DNA of 64,000 bases from UMGS172 sp045592985 (GCA_045592985.1 JAZNVU010000041.1:62001-126000); one strand, 5' to 3'; counted from the stretch's first letter, positions 18,000-28,175 are shown. The notes: a model not told the origin generated them from the letters alone. Translations and numbers: made by a program.

Positions 18000-18029
18000 C
18001 GTTGCACCTTTCCTTTCAAGAGGAAAGCG

Positions 18030-19082
18030 TCACATACGGCCGATTTCCTCCATTAGTTCATCTATCAATCTGTCTTCGGGTACTTTTCTTAAAATTTCAC
18101 CTTTTTTGAATATTAGACCGCAACCGTCACCGCCGGCAATACCGATATCGGCTTCTTTTGCCTCTCCGGGGCCGTTTACAACACAGCCCATAACGGCAAC
18201 CGTTATGTTTTTATCGCAGTCTTTTAAATTTTCTTCGACTTTTTTTGCAATACCGATTAAATCAATTCTCGTTCTTCCGCAGGTGGGACACGAAACGATT
18301 TTCACACCCTCGTTGCGAAGCCCTACCGCTTTTAATAGGTCTTTTGCCGCCTCAACCTCTTTTTGGGGGTCGGCGGTTAGCGATACGCGAATTGTATCAC
18401 CTATTCCTCTAAGCAGCAATCCTCCGATACCTGCCGAGGATTTGACAATACCGCTTTGCTCTGTCCCCGCTTCGGTAACACCTAAATGTAACGGATAATT
18501 GCACTTTTCGGCCATCTTTATGTATGCCTCATACATAGTAGGAACCGAAGAGGATTTTATTGAAATGACTATATCGTCAAAATCATACTTTTCGAGCAAC
18601 GAGGCATGATATAACGCACTTTCGACCATTGCGTCGGCAGTAGGACCGCCGTGCTTTGCCAAAATCTCTTTTTCCAAAGAGCCTGAGTTTACGCCTATTC
18701 TTATAGGGATATTTTTGAGTTTACAGATATCGGCAACCTCTTTCACCCTGTCGTCGGAGCCGATGTTACCGGGGTTTATGCGTATTTTGTCGACCCCTGC
18801 TTCGGCAGCTTCAAGTGCCAAACGGTAATCAAAGTGTATATCAGCCACTATCGGGACTTTTACAGCACCTTTTAGTGCAGGTATAAGACTTACTGCGTCC
18901 ATATCGGGTATGGCGGCACGGATTATATCGCAACCTGCCTTTTCAAGTTTTACGGCTTGGTCTAAAGATGCCGCTATATCATAAGAAGGGGTATTGAGCA
19001 TGGACTGTACCGCAACAGGACTGCCACCGCCAATGGTAATGTTCCCTAATTTAACTTTTTTGGTGTTATCGCGTGTGTACAT
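18030..19082 (-). CDS. ispG: 4-hydroxy-3-methylbut-2-enyl diphosphate synthase
   Basis: IspG is the [4Fe-4S] enzyme of the MEP isoprenoid pathway that turns MEcPP into HMBPP. The 350-residue protein has the TIM-barrel half (GGGSPVAVQSM, VADIHFDYRLAL, RINPGNIG) and the cluster cysteines in SCPTCGRT and GCVVNGPGE. AAAGAGGTG precedes the ATG. It lies 12 bases after rseP and 30 before polC, the usual Firmicutes order. IspH, the next enzyme, is in this window too. Confidence 0.97.
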   Translation of the reverse strand: MYTRDNTKKVKLGNITIGGGSPVAVQSMLNTPSYDIAASLDQAVKLEKAGCDIIRAAIPDMDAVSLIPALKGAVKVPIVADIHFDYRLALEAAEAGVDKIRINPGNIGSDDRVKEVADICKLKNIPIRIGVNSGSLEKEILAKHGGPTADAMVESALYHASLLEKYDFDDIVISIKSSSVPTMYEAYIKMAEKCNYPLHLGVTEAGTEQSGIVKSSAGIGGLLLRGIGDTIRVSLTADPQKEVEAAKDLLKAVGLRNEGVKIVSCPTCGRTRIDLIGIAKKVEENLKDCDKNITVAVMGCVVNGPGEAKEADIGIAGGDGCGLIFKKGEILRKVPEDRLIDELMEEIGRM

Positions 19083-19094
19083 ATACGCACCTCT

Positions 19095-20165
19095 TTAGAA
19101 AAATCCTACTATATCCTTTATCGTGATTACCGCAATGAGAGCCAGTAAAAGAATAAGTCCTACAGCATGCACAACCGACTCGAATTTTTGCGGTATTTTT
19201 CTTCTGATTATCATTTCTACAAATATAAAAAATGCTCTTCCACCATCAAGAGCCGGTACAGGCAACAGATTAAACACGCCTAAATTAACGGTTATAAGCG
19301 CAATTATCGGTAAAAGGTCCTGAAGACCCATTCTTGCCGCCTCGCCCAAAACGGCGGTAACGCCGACGGGACCCGACATGGCGCTGATACCGTATTTACC
19401 CGTAATAAGGTCGATAAGCGAAAACCAAACTATTCTGCCGTAAGACAAGGTTCTTGCAAAAGTTTGGCTTATAAACGTACCAAAAGTTTTCTGCTCGGTT
19501 TCAAGATAAAAATCGACCGTTACAAAGTTTATACCATCCATTTGTTCGGTGGCAAACTGCACGTCGATGTTCTGCTTTGTGCCGTCCCTCAGCACTTGCA
19601 TTTCCAAAGTATCACTGTTTACGTTGGTAAGGCAATAACTCAAATCGTTGACCGAAAAAATCCTTCTGCCACCGACTTTGAGTATTTTGTCGCCTTCTTG
19701 AAGACTCTCGGCACTTACCGAAACATCGTGAAAGCCTTCGACGGTAGTTGTAATATAGCGATTAGCAGGTGCCAATATCATCATTACTATTATAAGACCG
19801 AAAACAAGGTTGAAAAATGCACCTGCAACGATAATGACAAGCCTTCTCCATGCCGATTTGTTGCAAAATGCTTTAGGGTCATTACTGCCTTCGTCCTCGC
19901 CTTCCATGGCACAATATCCACCAAACGGCACAGCACGAACGGCATAAAGTGTCTCTTTCCCTTGCTTTTTAAATAGTGCAGGACCAAAGCCCACCGAAAA
20001 TTCGTTAACTCTCACACCCAGACTTTTGGCGGCAATGAAGTGGCCAAATTCGTGAATGACTATCATGACCACAAACAAAAGTATGGCAACAAGATAAGGC
20101 CACACCGTTGACCAGGCAGTGCCCAGTGCGGAAAAAACTGACGCTAAATTAATAATGTTTATCAC
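19095..20165 (-). CDS. rseP: Site-2 intramembrane metalloprotease (RseP/RasP)
   Basis: RseP-type proteases cut membrane proteins such as anti-sigma factors and leftover signal peptides within the bilayer. In 356 residues the zinc site HEFGH (His38, Glu39, His42) sits in the first helix, a PDZ domain occupies about 130-205, and NLLPVPALDGGR in a later helix supplies the Asp ligand. The GTG start overlaps the dxr stop by 4 bases. The AAGGTGAT site is at that GTG itself, so a start at the following ATT codon is possible. Confidence 0.95.
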   Translation of the reverse strand: MINIINLASVFSALGTAWSTVWPYLVAILLFVVMIVIHEFGHFIAAKSLGVRVNEFSVGFGPALFKKQGKETLYAVRAVPFGGYCAMEGEDEGSNDPKAFCNKSAWRRLVIIVAGAFFNLVFGLIIVMMILAPANRYITTTVEGFHDVSVSAESLQEGDKILKVGGRRIFSVNDLSYCLTNVNSDTLEMQVLRDGTKQNIDVQFATEQMDGINFVTVDFYLETEQKTFGTFISQTFARTLSYGRIVWFSLIDLITGKYGISAMSGPVGVTAVLGEAARMGLQDLLPIIALITVNLGVFNLLPVPALDGGRAFFIFVEMIIRRKIPQKFESVVHAVGLILLLALIAVITIKDIVGFF

Positions 20166-21313
20166 CTTTTTTCAGCATATCGTAATGCTTTTTCGCGCGC
20201 CGATTTATCGGCAGCAAAAACATCTTCTAAACTAAATGTATCAACCTTTGGCTGTTCAAAATAAGCCATTTTGACTATTTCACCTATATCGAGGAAACCT
20301 ATCTTGCCGCAAAGGAAAAGTCGAACCGCTTCTTCGTTTGCGCCGTTGACCGCCGCAGGACGAAGACCGCCGTCACGAATAGCGTTAATGCACGTTTCAA
20401 GACAGGTAAAGGTTGCCGTATCAGGCTCATTGAAAGTCAACTGCCCTATTTTAAACAAATCAAGTTTTTCTTCCGAACACTCGTGCCTTTCGGGGTAGGT
20501 CAAGGCATACTGTATGGGCAATTTCATATCGGGTGTGCCGAGTTGTGCAATAACCGCACCGTCAGCAAGTTCGACCGCCGAGTGAATAATGCTCTGACAA
20601 TGCACCACAACCGTTATGTCATCGGGGCTTACATCAAACAGATGTACTGCTTCAATAACCTCAAGTCCTTTGTTCATAAGCGTAGCAGAATCGATGGTTA
20701 TTTTAGCGCCCATATCCCAGTTCGGGTGTTTTAAAGCATCGGCAGGTTTTACATTTTGCAATTCTTCTTTAGTTTTGCCAAAGAACGGACCACCCGATGC
20801 AGTAAGCAATATTTTTCTTAAACTGCCTGCTGGAACACCCTGCAAGCACTGAAATATTGCCGAATGTTCGCTGTCAACCGGTAAAAGTTTTACGTTGTTG
20901 CGTTTTACAGTATCTTTGACAATGTCGCCTGCCGTAACAAGAGTTTCTTTATTGGCTAGGGCCACATCTTTTTTAGAATTAAGCGCCGCCAAAGTAGGTC
21001 TTAAACCTGCTATGCCGACAATGGCGTTAACCACCGTATCGCACTTAGTCTCTGCGGCAAGTTCCACTATTGCTTCGTCGCCCGACAAAACCTTAACACA
21101 AGTATCGGCAAGGGCTGTTTTTAATTGTTTGCCCAAAGTTTCGTCTTTTACGGCAACGGTTTTAGGGTTAAACTCTCTTGCCTGCTGTTCGAGAAGTTTT
21201 ATGTTGCTTCCCGCAACCAGACTTTCGATTTTGTACCCATGTTTTCGGGCAACATCAAGCGTCTGCGTTCCTATTGAACCGGTACTGCCCAAAACTGCAA
21301 TTTTTTTATCCAT
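20162..21313 (-). CDS. dxr: 1-deoxy-D-xylulose 5-phosphate reductoisomerase
   Basis: Dxr makes MEP from DXP with NADPH, the first committed step of the MEP pathway. The 383 residues start with the Rossmann motif GSTGSIGTQTL and contain ANKETLVTAG, PVDSEHSAIFQ, ASGGPF and the MNKGLEVIEA metal-site helix. All are typical. It lies between cdsA and rseP and is coupled to rseP by an overlap. Confidence 0.97.
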   Translation of the reverse strand: MDKKIAVLGSTGSIGTQTLDVARKHGYKIESLVAGSNIKLLEQQAREFNPKTVAVKDETLGKQLKTALADTCVKVLSGDEAIVELAAETKCDTVVNAIVGIAGLRPTLAALNSKKDVALANKETLVTAGDIVKDTVKRNNVKLLPVDSEHSAIFQCLQGVPAGSLRKILLTASGGPFFGKTKEELQNVKPADALKHPNWDMGAKITIDSATLMNKGLEVIEAVHLFDVSPDDITVVVHCQSIIHSAVELADGAVIAQLGTPDMKLPIQYALTYPERHECSEEKLDLFKIGQLTFNEPDTATFTCLETCINAIRDGGLRPAAVNGANEEAVRLFLCGKIGFLDIGEIVKMAYFEQPKVDTFSLEDVFAADKSAREKALRYAEKR

Positions 21314-21325
21314 TTCAAATCACCG

Positions 21326-22150
21326 TCAAACCACAAAGGGGAAAATTGACAACATAACATACATAATCGGCGCTATCATCATAACGCTGTCAAAACGGTC
21401 GAGTACACCGCCGTGACCCGGCATGATATTGCCATAATCTTTAATACCTGCAGCACGTTTTATATACGACGCCACAAGGTCGCCCATCATACCCGCAAAA
21501 CTCAAAACGGGAGTAAGAACGGCTATGAGCAATGTGTTAGCAGTGCCGCCTGTGACGGCGCCAAACACGATACATGCAACCACCATACAAACTATTGCAG
21601 TGATTATTCCGCCAACGGCACCTTCTACCGTCTTTTTAGGGCTTATCTCGGGTGCCATTTTATGTTTGCCAAAGAAATATCCCGTAAAATATGCACCTGT
21701 ATCACAACACCAAGCGGCTATGAACACAAGCAACAAATAGAAAAGCCCATGCCCGTCAACCGATTCAAATATTGCTGCCATAGTCCAGAAGCAATAGGTT
21801 ACAGCCAAGGTACAACCGAAAGCAAATGTCACCTCAAACGGCGATACTGTTTTGTGTTTGAACATTCCCGCAGTAAAAAGCAAAATACCCAAAAGCACGG
21901 CAAAACCCTCTGCTTTTACGGGGATAAAACCGCTTAATGCAAAGGGTGTAACGGCTGCGTACAAAATGCAACATACTGTGAGAAACTTTGATTTGACATA
22001 ACGAGTGTTAACAAGTGCTTCGTATACACCTATAACACCTACAAGTGTAAGCAAAACATTTAAAATAACAGTACTAAAGTGCAAAGCAGCCGCAATGGCG
22101 GCTATAAAAATTACTATGCCCACAGCACCCGAAATAATGCGTGTTTTCAC
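21326..22150 (-). CDS. cdsA: Phosphatidate cytidylyltransferase
   Basis: CdsA makes CDP-diacylglycerol, the branch point of phospholipid synthesis, at the membrane. The 274-residue protein has about eight hydrophobic helices and ends with the family signature SYIKRAAGIKDYGNIMPGHGG followed by LDRFDS. The start overlaps the uppS stop by 4 bases, which suggests coupling. Confidence 0.96.
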   Translation of the reverse strand: MKTRIISGAVGIVIFIAAIAAALHFSTVILNVLLTLVGVIGVYEALVNTRYVKSKFLTVCCILYAAVTPFALSGFIPVKAEGFAVLLGILLFTAGMFKHKTVSPFEVTFAFGCTLAVTYCFWTMAAIFESVDGHGLFYLLLVFIAAWCCDTGAYFTGYFFGKHKMAPEISPKKTVEGAVGGIITAIVCMVVACIVFGAVTGGTANTLLIAVLTPVLSFAGMMGDLVASYIKRAAGIKDYGNIMPGHGGVLDRFDSVMMIAPIMYVMLSIFPFVV

Positions 22151-22908
22151 TGTTTTTCTTCCTTTTCTTCTTTTACTCCGCCGAAACGACGGTCGCGACG
22201 GTTAAAATCATCAATAGCCCTATCAAGGTCGGCAGTTGAAAAATCAGGCCATAAAACATCGGAATACCAAAACTCAGCATAAGCCGACTGCCACGTAAGA
22301 AAGTTGGAAAGCCTATATTCACCGCTGGGACGGATAATGAAATCCGGTTCCGACTGCCCTGCGGTATAAAGCCTTTGGGAAATGGTATCCTCCGTCAAAG
22401 CGTCAATACTTAATTTACCGTCTTGTACGTCACGGCAAATGCTTTTTACTGCGTGGAGTATCTCATCTCTTCCACCGTAATTGACCGCCATGTTAACCGT
22501 AAGACCCGTAGCATCTTTAGAGTCCGTCTCTGCCTTTTTTATAAGTTCTTTTATATCGTCAGGCAGAACGGATAATTCGCCTATAAACTTAAGGCGAATG
22601 TTTTCCGATTTAAAGTTTTCGGAGTCTTTAAGATATTTCCTAAGCAGGTCCATTATTGCATCGACTTCTTGCTTGGGTCGTTTCCAGTTTTCGGTGGAAA
22701 AAGCGTATACCGTAAGGTATTTTACGCCCAACTTATTGCAGTATCTTGCAATGGTCTTAAAGTTTTCCGAACCTGCGGCATGACCGGCAGTACGGGGTAG
22801 CATGCGCTGTTTCGCCCATCTGCCGTTACCGTCCATTATAATGCCGATGTGCTCAGGTAAAGCCCTTCCCGTTTCGGCTTTTGCTTTTTTCTTAGAGAAT
22901 AAAGCCAT
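22147..22908 (-). CDS. uppS: Isoprenyl transferase (undecaprenyl diphosphate synthase)
   Basis: UppS extends farnesyl diphosphate to the C55 lipid carrier for the cell wall. In 253 residues, IIMDGNGRWAKQR (catalytic Asp), TAGHAAGSE, YAFSTENWKRP and the C-terminal RPSGEYRLSNFLTWQSAYAE match the cis-prenyltransferase family throughout. It sits 2 bases after frr. Confidence 0.97.
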   Translation of the reverse strand: MALFSKKKAKAETGRALPEHIGIIMDGNGRWAKQRMLPRTAGHAAGSENFKTIARYCNKLGVKYLTVYAFSTENWKRPKQEVDAIMDLLRKYLKDSENFKSENIRLKFIGELSVLPDDIKELIKKAETDSKDATGLTVNMAVNYGGRDEILHAVKSICRDVQDGKLSIDALTEDTISQRLYTAGQSEPDFIIRPSGEYRLSNFLTWQSAYAEFWYSDVLWPDFSTADLDRAIDDFNRRDRRFGGVKEEKEEKQ

Positions 22909-22910
22909 TA

Positions 22911-23465
22911 TTAAATCTCCATGATTTCCTTTTCTTTTACTGCGGTAGCATCGTCAATCTCTTTGCAGTATTTATCGGTAACGGTCTGAATCTTCTTCTC
23001 GCCGTTCTGCTGGTCGTCCTCGGTGATTTCGTTAGCCTTTTCCATCTTTTTAAGTTTTTCAATAGCGTCACGACGGATGGAACGAATAGCAACCTTGCTG
23101 TCCTCAGCGATTTTCTTGACGTCTTTAACAAGGTCTTTACGGCGCTCCTCGGTAAGAGGCGGGAAAGTAAGTCGCAAAACACGACCGTCATTCTGAGGAT
23201 TAATGCCGATATCAGAAACCTGAATTGCTTTTTCGATAGACTTTAATACCGAGCCGTCATAAGGCTGAATCTGAAGCACTCTTGCCTCAACTACAGACAC
23301 GGCAGCAAGTTGGTTTACGGGGGTAGGACAGCCGTAGTAATCGACCGAGACTTTATCGAGTACCGAGGGGTTGGCACGGCCTGCTCTTACAGCGGCAAAC
23401 TCGCGTGACAATGCGTCAAGAGTTTTGTCCATCTTTTCTTCTGTTGCTTTAATAACTGTTTTCAT
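22911..23465 (-). CDS. frr: Ribosome recycling factor
   Basis: Frr works with EF-G to split the ribosome after termination. The 184-residue length, the AGRANPSVLDKV motif, the PYD...ALQ-like helix (LQIQPYDGSVLKSIEKAI) and the LTEERRKDLVK segment are all standard. CGGAGGAAA upstream sets the ATG. It follows pyrH by 15 bases. Confidence 0.97.
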   Translation of the reverse strand: MKTVIKATEEKMDKTLDALSREFAAVRAGRANPSVLDKVSVDYYGCPTPVNQLAAVSVVEARVLQIQPYDGSVLKSIEKAIQVSDIGINPQNDGRVLRLTFPPLTEERRKDLVKDVKKIAEDSKVAIRSIRRDAIEKLKKMEKANEITEDDQQNGEKKIQTVTDKYCKEIDDATAVKEKEIMEI

Positions 23466-23480
23466 AAAAATTTCCTCCGA

Positions 23481-24185
23481 TTATTTTACTAAAGTACCGA
23501 TTTTCTCGCCCGAAACTGCACGGACAATATTGTCGGGGTCATTAAGATTAAACACCAAAATACCTATACCCTGGTCACGGCAAAGCGAAGCCGCCGAAGC
23601 GTCCATTACGTTAAGTTCTTTAGCCAAAACTTCCGAATGGGTGAGAGTATCGTATTTCTTGGCATTGGGGTTCTTTCTCGGGTCGCTGTCATAAACGCCG
23701 TCGACGTTAGTGGCTTTAAAAATAACATCAGCCTTAATTTCGGCTGCTCTTAAAGCCGCGCCTGTATCGGTCGAGAAGAACGGACTTCCTGTGCCGCCGC
23801 CGAAAATAACTACCTCTTTGTTAGAAAGACGCTCTCTGGCACCTCTTGCAGTAAACGGTTCAGCAATTTTGACCATATCAATCGCTGTCATAACGGTTGA
23901 TTTAACGCCCATCTGCTCCAACGTGTCGCTGAGTGCCAAGCAGTTAATCACAGTTGCAAGCATGCCCATACTGTCGGCTTTTGTACGGTCCATACTTCCG
24001 CTTGACCTTCCGCGCCAGAAATTTCCACCGCCTATAACAATACCTACTTCTACTCCCATCTCGACACATTTTTTAATGCGTTCGCAAACGGTTTCAACCA
24101 TATCAAAATCAATACCCGTTTTTTGCTCGCCGGCAAGCACTTCGCCGGAAAGTTTCAGCAAAATTCGCTTAAATTGGGGCTCCAT
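23481..24185 (-). CDS. pyrH: UMP kinase
   Basis: PyrH makes UDP from UMP. The 234-residue amino-acid-kinase-fold protein begins FKRILLKLSGEVLAG and shows VIGGGNFWRG, NPFFSTD-like GSPFFSTDTGAALRA and KATNVDGVYDSDP. This is the first gene of the run. Unlike many Firmicutes, rpsB-tsf is not directly upstream, and pyrH has its own promoter. Confidence 0.97.
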   Translation of the reverse strand: MEPQFKRILLKLSGEVLAGEQKTGIDFDMVETVCERIKKCVEMGVEVGIVIGGGNFWRGRSSGSMDRTKADSMGMLATVINCLALSDTLEQMGVKSTVMTAIDMVKIAEPFTARGARERLSNKEVVIFGGGTGSPFFSTDTGAALRAAEIKADVIFKATNVDGVYDSDPRKNPNAKKYDTLTHSEVLAKELNVMDASAASLCRDQGIGILVFNLNDPDNIVRAVSGEKIGTLVK

Positions 24186-24247
24186 TTTTTATTCCTCCAA
24201 ACCAAACCTATGACAGTACATACCGCCACAGATAATTTATTTATATT

Positions 24248-24276
24248 ATTTTACAATATTTACTGCTTAAAGTCAA
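24248..24276 (-). promoter_or_regulatory. Promoter of the pyrH-frr-uppS run
   Basis: On the minus strand, TTGACT (24271-24276), a 17-bp spacer, TAAAAT (24248-24253), about 60 bases before pyrH. Confidence 0.75.
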
Positions 24277-24297
24277 TCAGAATAACAACATTAAAGA

Positions 24298-24341
24298 AAA
24301 TAAAAACGGACAATTTACAAGTCGTAAACTGTCCGTAAAAA
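24298..24341 (-). terminator. Terminator of the V-type ATPase operon
   Basis: On the minus strand, ACGGACAgTTTAC / GTAAAtTGTCCGT stem followed by TTTTTATTTTC, immediately after ntpD. Confidence 0.88.
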
Positions 24342-25001
24342 TCACTGTGCTTTAGCCTGTTCGCGCGCCTCGGCAAGCATCATATCCTTGACCTTCATAA
24401 GCCTTGTACGGCTGCTACGGTCGCTTTCTTCAAGTTTCATGGTGATAAACTTAATGGTATCGGTATATCGAGGTATCAAAACGTGTTCCAAAGCGTTAAC
24501 TCTTCGTCTTGTTTTTTCTATTTCAACCGCCATGCGCTGTGTTGATTTCTCAACCTCGGCAAGTTTCAAAAGTTTGGGCAAAAGTGCGCTTACCTGCGTC
24601 ACTGCATCGTCAAGTTCAAAACTTGTCGATGCAAAACTGTAAGCATAAACATCACTCATATCCTCAGTTCTGGTCTTAACCGAATATACAGGTATATCAA
24701 CACTCATTATATTGCGTGAGCCAATCTCAAGATAAGCCTCCTGTTTTGGGTAAAGCAATGCGGCATCCAAAGCCTCGCTGCTCATTACCGAACCTGCAAG
24801 TGCAAAATGACTATTAGCAGCCTTTATCTCGGCTTCAACCTCTTGACGAAGCACCTTGTTTTCTTTGATGAGTTCAAGGAACTGCCTCATGAGTTCGTCA
24901 CGCTTATCTTTAAGCAGTCGGTGACCGCGGACGGCTGTTTTCAACTGTTTTTTCAGCCTCGACAACTCCATTCGGGTCGGGTTGACATTCATTACCGCCA
25001 T
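24342..25001 (-). CDS. ntpD: V-type ATPase subunit D (central stalk)
   Basis: The 219-residue coiled-coil shaft couples rotation of the A3B3 head to the membrane ring. VNPTRMELSRLKKQL at the start and RRVNALEHVLIPR with the following TIKFI helix at the end are family hallmarks. It is the last gene of the operon. Confidence 0.96.
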   Translation of the reverse strand: MAVMNVNPTRMELSRLKKQLKTAVRGHRLLKDKRDELMRQFLELIKENKVLRQEVEAEIKAANSHFALAGSVMSSEALDAALLYPKQEAYLEIGSRNIMSVDIPVYSVKTRTEDMSDVYAYSFASTSFELDDAVTQVSALLPKLLKLAEVEKSTQRMAVEIEKTRRRVNALEHVLIPRYTDTIKFITMKLEESDRSSRTRLMKVKDMMLAEAREQAKAQ

Positions 25002-25011
25002 AAAAGTTCAC

Positions 25012-26382
25012 CTAACCTTTGTAATAGCGGTCAAGCATATCATCATCAATACGTTTAAGCTCGCTTCGGGGCAAAATCGACAACAACTGCCAACCGATAT
25101 CCAGTGTTTCCTCTATACTGCGGTTAGCATTATAACCCTGGGAAACGTATTCTTTTTCAAACCTATCTGCAAACTCGGCATAAAGTTTATCAATATCCGT
25201 AAGAGCCGCTTCGCCCAGTATTACCATGAGTTCCTTAGCATCTTTACCTCTTGCATATGCAGCAAACAACTGGTTCATAGTGCTGGCATGGTCTTCACGG
25301 GTTCTGCCTTTGCCTATACCTTTATCCTTAAGACGTGACAGCGACGGCAAAACATCGACAGGCGGTGTTACACCCTTGCGGTAAAGTTCACGGCTGAGGA
25401 TTATCTGACCCTCGGTAATATAACCTGTAAGGTCGGGAATAGGATGGGTCTTATCGTCTTCGGGCATGGTGAGAATCGGAATAAGCGTAATCGAACCGTC
25501 TTTGCCCTTAAGACGTCCCGCACGTTCGTACATGGTTGCAAGGTCGGTATACATATAACCGGGGTAACCGCGACGTCCGGGTACCTCTTTACGTGCTGCC
25601 GAAACCTCACGCAAGGCGTCGGCATAGTTAGTAATATCGGTCATGATTACAAGTACCTGCATACCGAGGTCAAATGCAAGGTATTCGGCGGCAGTAAGCG
25701 CCATACGCGGTGTTGCGATACGTTCGATAGCGGGGTCATTTGCAAGGTTTACAAACATAACGGTACGGTCAATAGCGCCGGTTTCACGGAAAGACTGAAC
25801 AAAATAGTCCGATTCCTCAAACGTGATACCCATAGCGGCGAAAACAACAGCAAACTGCTCGTTATCTCCTCTAACGGCCGCCTGACGGGCAATTTGAGCT
25901 GCAAGTTGAGCATGAGGCAAACCTGAAGCCGAGAAAATCGGCAATTTCTGACCTCTTACCAGTGTATTAAGACCGTCAATAGCCGAAACACCGGTCTGAA
26001 TAAATTCCTGCGGATAGTTTCTTGCTGCAGGATTCATGGGAGTTCCGTTAATGTCAAGTCTCTTTTCGGGGATAAGCTCGGGACCGCCGTCAGCAGGGTT
26101 ACCCAAACCGTCGAAAACGCGCGACAACATGTCGGGAGAAACGGCAAGTTCCATGCTACGTCCCAAAAACCTTACCTTAGAACCTGCGAGGTTAATACCT
26201 GCAGCCGATTCAAAAAGCTGAACAAGTGCGTTGTTTCCGTTAACTTCAAGTACCTTGCAACGACGTTTTTCACCGTTCGGCAATTCTATTTCGCCAAGTT
26301 CGTCGTACTTAACGTTTTCAACATCACTTACCAACATAAGAGGTCCCGCGACCTCACGGATAGTTCTATATTCCTTAGGCAT
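25012..26382 (-). CDS. ntpB: V-type ATPase subunit B
   Basis: The non-catalytic nucleotide-site subunit of the V1 head, 456 residues. YRTIREVAGPLMLV starts the beta barrel. GLNTLVRGQKLPIFSASGLPH occupies the degenerate P-loop position. PGRRGYPGYMYTDLATMYERAGR and the C-terminal DIGWQLLSILP are standard. AAGGAGGG gives a strong start. Confidence 0.97.
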   Translation of the reverse strand: MPKEYRTIREVAGPLMLVSDVENVKYDELGEIELPNGEKRRCKVLEVNGNNALVQLFESAAGINLAGSKVRFLGRSMELAVSPDMLSRVFDGLGNPADGGPELIPEKRLDINGTPMNPAARNYPQEFIQTGVSAIDGLNTLVRGQKLPIFSASGLPHAQLAAQIARQAAVRGDNEQFAVVFAAMGITFEESDYFVQSFRETGAIDRTVMFVNLANDPAIERIATPRMALTAAEYLAFDLGMQVLVIMTDITNYADALREVSAARKEVPGRRGYPGYMYTDLATMYERAGRLKGKDGSITLIPILTMPEDDKTHPIPDLTGYITEGQIILSRELYRKGVTPPVDVLPSLSRLKDKGIGKGRTREDHASTMNQLFAAYARGKDAKELMVILGEAALTDIDKLYAEFADRFEKEYVSQGYNANRSIEETLDIGWQLLSILPRSELKRIDDDMLDRYYKG

Positions 26383-26394
26383 CGGTATCCCTCC

Positions 26395-28161
26395 TTAATC
26401 TTCTTCTATCTTGGCTTCGGCAAGTTCTGCATCAAGTCTTGCTTCGATATCGGCAAGTTCCTCTGCGACCTTGTCCTCAGCAACGTATTTAAGACGGCCT
26501 ATCTTTTCTCTTACCGGCAATGCAACTATCTTTCCGATGTCGCCACCGTTTTTAAGAGCATCGTCAGACTTATCATAGTAAGTTAAAATAGCCGTCATCA
26601 TGGCATACTGTTTATCAAGTGAAGTATAGGTATCAACATCATGGAAAGCGTTCTGATGCAGATAGTCTTCACGGATAGACCTTGCGGCTTCAAGTTTTAG
26701 TCGGTCGGCTGCCGACAAAGCATCCATACCAACAAGTTTTACTATTTCTTCAAGTTCGGCTTCTTCCTGCAAAAGCACCATCATACGGTTGCGAAGTTCC
26801 ATCCAATCCGATTTAACGTTGCCGTCGAACCAATCGGACAGCATATCGGAATAGAGCGAATAACTTGTAAGCCAGTTAATAGCAGGAAAATGACGCTTAT
26901 AGGCAAGTGCCGAATCAAGTCCCCAGAAAACCTTAACAATACGCAAGGTTGCCTGCGAAACAGGTTCAGAAATATCACCGCCGGGAGGCGAAACAGCACC
27001 GATAACCGACAAAGCACCTTCGGTATCTTCGGTTCCGTTGACAATTACACGACCTGCTCTTTCATAGAACTGAGCAAGACGGCTGCCGAGGTAGGCAGGA
27101 TAACCTTCTTCACCCGGCATTTCTTCAAGTCGTCCCGACATTTCACGGAGAGCCTCTGCCCAACGTGAGGTCGAGTCAGCCATCAGTGCTACGGTGTAAC
27201 CCATATCACGGAAATATTCGGCAATGGTAATACCGGTGTAAATAGAAGCCTCACGGGCCGCAACCGGCATATCTGATGTATTGGCAATAAGAACGGTTCT
27301 TTCCATAAGTGAACTGCCCGTTCTGGGGTCTTTAAGTTCGGGGAATTCGTTAAGAACGTCGGTCATTTCGTTGCCGCGTTCACCGCAACCGATGTAAACG
27401 ATAATATCGGCAGCCGCCCATTTTGCGAGTTGGTGCTGTACAACTGTTTTACCTGAACCGAAAGGTCCCGGAACAGCAGCGACACCGCCTTTGGCTATAG
27501 GGAACATGGTATCGACAACGCGTTGACCGGTAACAAGCGGAATATCCGGCGAGAGTTTGCGTTTATAAGGACGTCCTACACGAACAGGCCAACGTTGCAT
27601 CAACGTTACTCTGATTTCCTCACCGTTTTCGGCTTTTACGGTAGCAACCGTATCTTCTACGGTGTAATCCCCTTCGGCAATGCTTACAACAACGCCATCA
27701 CATCCCTTTGGAGCCATAACTTTATGAAGTACTACAGCCGTTTCATTAACAGTACCTAAAGTGTCACCAAACCGGACGGTATCACCAACGACTACTTTTG
27801 GAGTAAAATGCCATTTCTTGTCTCGGTCGAGTTTCGGAACATCGACACCTCGGTTGAGGTTAGTTCCGCTGACCTCCATAATTTTGGCAAGAGGACGCTG
27901 AATTCCGTCAAATATTGAACCGATAAGACCGGGTCCTAATTCAACCGACAGAGGCATGCCGGTGCTGACAACCTCTTCGCCTGGACCCAGACCCGAAGTT
28001 TCCTCATAAACCTGAATTGAAGCACGGTCACCGTGCATTTCAATTATTTCGCCGATAAGTTTGCTTTCACTTACACGCACAACGTCAAACATATTGGCAT
28101 CGCGCATGCCCTCTGCGATTACAAGAGGACCGGCAACCTTAACTATTGTTCCGTTAGCCAT
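26395..28161 (-). CDS. ntpA: V-type ATPase catalytic subunit A
   Basis: The catalytic subunit of the V1 head, 588 residues from the ATG at 28161. It has the P-loop GPFGSGKT, the A-subunit insert (about 115-185), GERGNEM, and the arginine-containing MADSTSRWAEALRE. The ATG is preferred over an upstream TTG at 28179 because ATGGAGAAT lies 8 bases before it and the sequence then begins MANGTIVKVAGPLV, as in homologs. Confidence 0.97.
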   Translation of the reverse strand: MANGTIVKVAGPLVIAEGMRDANMFDVVRVSESKLIGEIIEMHGDRASIQVYEETSGLGPGEEVVSTGMPLSVELGPGLIGSIFDGIQRPLAKIMEVSGTNLNRGVDVPKLDRDKKWHFTPKVVVGDTVRFGDTLGTVNETAVVLHKVMAPKGCDGVVVSIAEGDYTVEDTVATVKAENGEEIRVTLMQRWPVRVGRPYKRKLSPDIPLVTGQRVVDTMFPIAKGGVAAVPGPFGSGKTVVQHQLAKWAAADIIVYIGCGERGNEMTDVLNEFPELKDPRTGSSLMERTVLIANTSDMPVAAREASIYTGITIAEYFRDMGYTVALMADSTSRWAEALREMSGRLEEMPGEEGYPAYLGSRLAQFYERAGRVIVNGTEDTEGALSVIGAVSPPGGDISEPVSQATLRIVKVFWGLDSALAYKRHFPAINWLTSYSLYSDMLSDWFDGNVKSDWMELRNRMMVLLQEEAELEEIVKLVGMDALSAADRLKLEAARSIREDYLHQNAFHDVDTYTSLDKQYAMMTAILTYYDKSDDALKNGGDIGKIVALPVREKIGRLKYVAEDKVAEELADIEARLDAELAEAKIEED

Positions 28162-28175
28162 AATTATTCTCCATC